The translations under genes were made by a program, and so were the position numbers. A stretch of 64,000 bases of DNA from Paenibacillus phocaeensis. GTDB taxonomy: Bacteria; Bacillota; Bacilli; Paenibacillales; Paenibacillaceae. Below the pieces are notes generated by a model. The model ran no database searches. It had not been told where the DNA came from and was given only the letters and a program-made list of their open reading frames with translations. The stretch is taken from NCBI RefSeq assembly GCF_900021165.1, contig NZ_FCOQ01000009.1, forward strand, positions 186,001-250,000, in the 5' to 3' direction. Within the stretch, counting starts at the first letter, position 1, and every line of letters starts with the position of its first letter. Shown in pieces: positions 62,444 to 64,000 of the stretch.

Positions 62444-62615
62444 ATTTCTGAGAAAACGCGGGCAGTTATGCTAAAGAATACCGTATTCTTTTTTGTTGGC
62501 CCGATTAATTGGGCAAAGTAGACAGGATGGTTCAATATCATCTATCATGAATATAAAATTGGTTTTGACAAATAAATGGCCTGAGAAAAGAGATAAATCC
62601 GAGAGAGGATTGAAG

Positions 62616-63164
62616 ATGATGAGCAAGCCTCAGATTCAAGTTGCGTTAGTATGCGGACCAGACTGCGATATGGAAGTGCAGGCTATTCGTTCAACGCTGG
62701 AGTATTTTGGCGCAAGGGTGTTCACTTACTGGATTGGCCGGCCGTCTGACTTTATTTCGGTTCTGACAGGCGGAGATATTTATTCGAATACGGATTATAT
62801 CATTCTTAGTTTTCATGGTACAGATGGGAAATTTGTCATGCCCGAATTAGGGGAGGACGTTTATGAGGCGGATGAGCCTCGCGGTAACTTCGGCCCGAAT
62901 GAGATTCGGCGGTTTGCTTCCATGAAGGGTAAGGTCGTCATTGCTAACGGATGTACGCTTGGCATGCCAGAGACAGCAGAGGCTTTCTTAAATGCCGGTT
63001 GCGCGACTTACATCGCTCCAGATGATTTCCCGAATGGCAGTATGGGTCTAATGTTTGTTCTGCGTCTATTCTATGAAATTATTGAAAACAAGAAGGACGT
63101 GAAGGAAGCTTTTCACTTGACTCAGTCCATGGATAATGAAATGCGGATGTACCGATTCTTTTAA
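62616..63164 (+). CDS. Stand-alone CHAT-like caspase-fold protein
   Basis: 182 residues. Strands and motifs fit the caspase-hemoglobinase fold: TDYIILSFHGTDGKF with His67, VVIANGCTLGMPETAEAFLN with Cys113, then an AGCATYIAPDDFPNGSMGLM segment and FVLRLFYEII, which parallel the SACETG/AFLxAGA/FYxxL order of CHAT peptidases. His and Cys would form the catalytic dyad. Usual CHAT proteins carry a recognition partner or TPR domain; none is fused here and no partner gene is adjacent. The ATG at 62616 has GAGAGAGG 7 bp upstream. It could be a protease of a stress or defence pathway, or an enzyme of another kind on the same fold. Confidence 0.65.
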   Translation: MMSKPQIQVALVCGPDCDMEVQAIRSTLEYFGARVFTYWIGRPSDFISVLTGGDIYSNTDYIILSFHGTDGKFVMPELGEDVYEADEPRGNFGPNEIRRFASMKGKVVIANGCTLGMPETAEAFLNAGCATYIAPDDFPNGSMGLMFVLRLFYEIIENKKDVKEAFHLTQSMDNEMRMYRFF

Positions 63165-63478
63165 ACGCCAACTAAATCAAATGAAATCTTACGTCTACGA
63201 CACCTCTCAATAGGATATGGAGAACTGGAAATCCATTTTTATGAAAGAAAACGGGTAGCGACAAGCTTCAAGAGTTACTTGAAACAAGCGGCGGCGGTTA
63301 TTTTTCAGGACGAGATGTCCATAACCGGTTAACTTCATCAATGGGTACGTAATGCGCAGTTAAGCTATACATGCATACCCACCGACATGAATGAGCTACC
63401 TGCCCCCCCCATAAATAACGCCGGCCTCCTGTTGGAGGCCGGCGTTTCAGTGTTCGTACCAAGAGTTCAACTTGCTTC
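63165..63478. other. Gene-free gap with one terminator
   Basis: Between the CHAT-like gene and the converging sucrose phosphorylase gene no coding frame with a ribosome site is seen. The only clear feature is the hairpin at 63417-63446. Confidence 0.6.
63417..63446. terminator. Bidirectional terminator hairpin
   Basis: A 13-bp perfect stem, AACGCCGGCCTCC with its complement, has a TGTT loop between two converging genes. T-runs on both sides are short. Confidence 0.75.
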
Positions 63479-64000
63479 TCAAACCATGTAGCTAGCTGAT
63501 TTTCCACTCTTATCAGTATATTGGATCAACGATATTCTCGATTCCAGATCCACTTGCAGCTCGCAGCTAGAATTTCCTTTTATCCAGGACAGTCTGATTT
63601 CATGAGGACCGCTGTCCAGCACCTGGAAATGTCCATTAAAGGCTTCATGCTCGTTTCGGAATCGGATTAATTCCAGCAACCTTTGCACCACTCCCTGTTG
63701 CACAGCCTCCCCAATTTCATCCGTTGTGTAATTATGACGGTTAATTTCGCGTCCTTCTCCGGTTTCGGCTACACGTTCGTAATCATTTTCGCCCGCCAGT
63801 AAGCCTACATAATATACTTGGGGAATACCCGGGACAAAAAACTGAATAGCTCTGGCCGCCAAATAAGCATCGTCATCTCCGCCCAGTAACGAATAATAAG
63901 AGCCGCGGATTTGATGAACGTCAAAGCCATCTTTATCCTTGTGTTCATCAGACAAAATCAGGCTAAGATTGGCTCCTCGCTCCAGGCAGACATTAACCAG
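63479..64000 (-). CDS. Sucrose phosphorylase (GH13_18), C-terminal part (partial)
   Basis: The frame is open to the right edge, so the N-terminal two thirds are outside the window; 173 codons are visible. Family markers are SDEHKDKDGFDVHQIRGSYY and FFVPGIPQVYYVGLLAGEND, the latter specific to sucrose (or related glucoside) phosphorylases of GH13 subfamily 18, and FRNEHEAFNGHFQ in the C-terminal beta domain. The enzyme splits sucrose or a related glucoside with phosphate to give glucose 1-phosphate, in the cytoplasm. The operon partners are not visible. Confidence 0.9.
   Translation of the reverse strand: MVNVCLERGANLSLILSDEHKDKDGFDVHQIRGSYYSLLGGDDDAYLAARAIQFFVPGIPQVYYVGLLAGENDYERVAETGEGREINRHNYTTDEIGEAVQQGVVQRLLELIRFRNEHEAFNGHFQVLDSGPHEIRLSWIKGNSSCELQVDLESRISLIQYTDKSGKSASYMV

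Noticed and set aside
63298-63507. Minus-strand frame over the last terminator
   Set aside because: It passes through a perfect terminator hairpin, overlaps the sucrose phosphorylase end and has no ribosome site.

Overview
The window looks like chromosomal DNA of an endospore-forming, Gram-positive bacterium, most probably Paenibacillus or a close relative. The evidence is spore germination receptor genes (a gerA-gerB-gerC operon plus the tail of a second gerC), a LiaFSR-type envelope stress system, strong AGGAGG ribosome sites with frequent TTG and GTG starts, sigma-A type promoters, a PTS operon and a SUF operon with a Fur-like box. No rRNA or tRNA gene, prophage, intact insertion sequence or CRISPR array was recognised. 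Most genes are on the minus strand.

Left part (1-10.4 kb): the end of a gerC gene converges on a seven-gene envelope-stress locus read leftward: a LiaI-like membrane protein, a PspA, a PspC-domain protein, a second PspA, then LiaF, LiaS and LiaR. An ArsB/NhaD-type permease, a small secreted protein, a KhtT-like K+ regulatory protein and a YitT membrane protein follow on the plus strand. Next come a structured non-coding segment, an aldo/keto reductase and an array of four degenerate repeats with a period of about 50 bp.

Sugar region (10.4-22.9 kb): a leftward operon of two sugar ABC permeases, a binding lipoprotein, a GH38 alpha-mannosidase, an unclassified 769-residue glycosidase-like protein and a GtaA-like (DUF4965/DUF5127) protein. 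Upstream lies a GntR/LacI-type regulator gene. The same short motif sits in the promoter spacers of both the operon and the regulator. No transport ATPase is present, so a shared MsmX-type ATPase is inferred.

Middle (23-35 kb): a gerABC germination operon, a DUF6544-like protein, a MarR regulator, and a five-gene beta-glucoside PTS operon (EIIBC, LacI, 6-phospho-beta-glucosidase, iron-sulfur flavin ene-reductase, EIIA). This operon has a textbook promoter followed by two palindromic operators. Having an ene-reductase in this operon suggests that the aglycone of an imported glycoside is reduced as well as the sugar being used.

Accessory region (35-64 kb): many small regulator-plus-enzyme or regulator-plus-exporter pairs (SDR/AraC/PadR/DHA2 exporter, LysE exporter, aromatic monooxygenase with SRPBCC protein, TetR with a NADH-oxidase-like protein, AraC with an MFS exporter, MmyB-type regulator with an FMN reductase, MerR with a hydrolase, MarR with RidA and a second monooxygenase). 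Two gene remnants (multicopper oxidase, PadR) show decay. A Fur- and MarR-type controlled sufC-sufD-sufB operon with an Nfu-like gene lacks sufS and sufU. Near the right edge is a stand-alone caspase-fold (CHAT-like) protein with a His-Cys pair, then the C-terminal part of a sucrose phosphorylase.

The best candidates for something new are the PTS/ene-reductase operon, the SUF operon without its desulfurase, the stand-alone CHAT-like protein and the GH38/unclassified-glycosidase operon. Functions are inferred from sequence recognition only; no database search was run.
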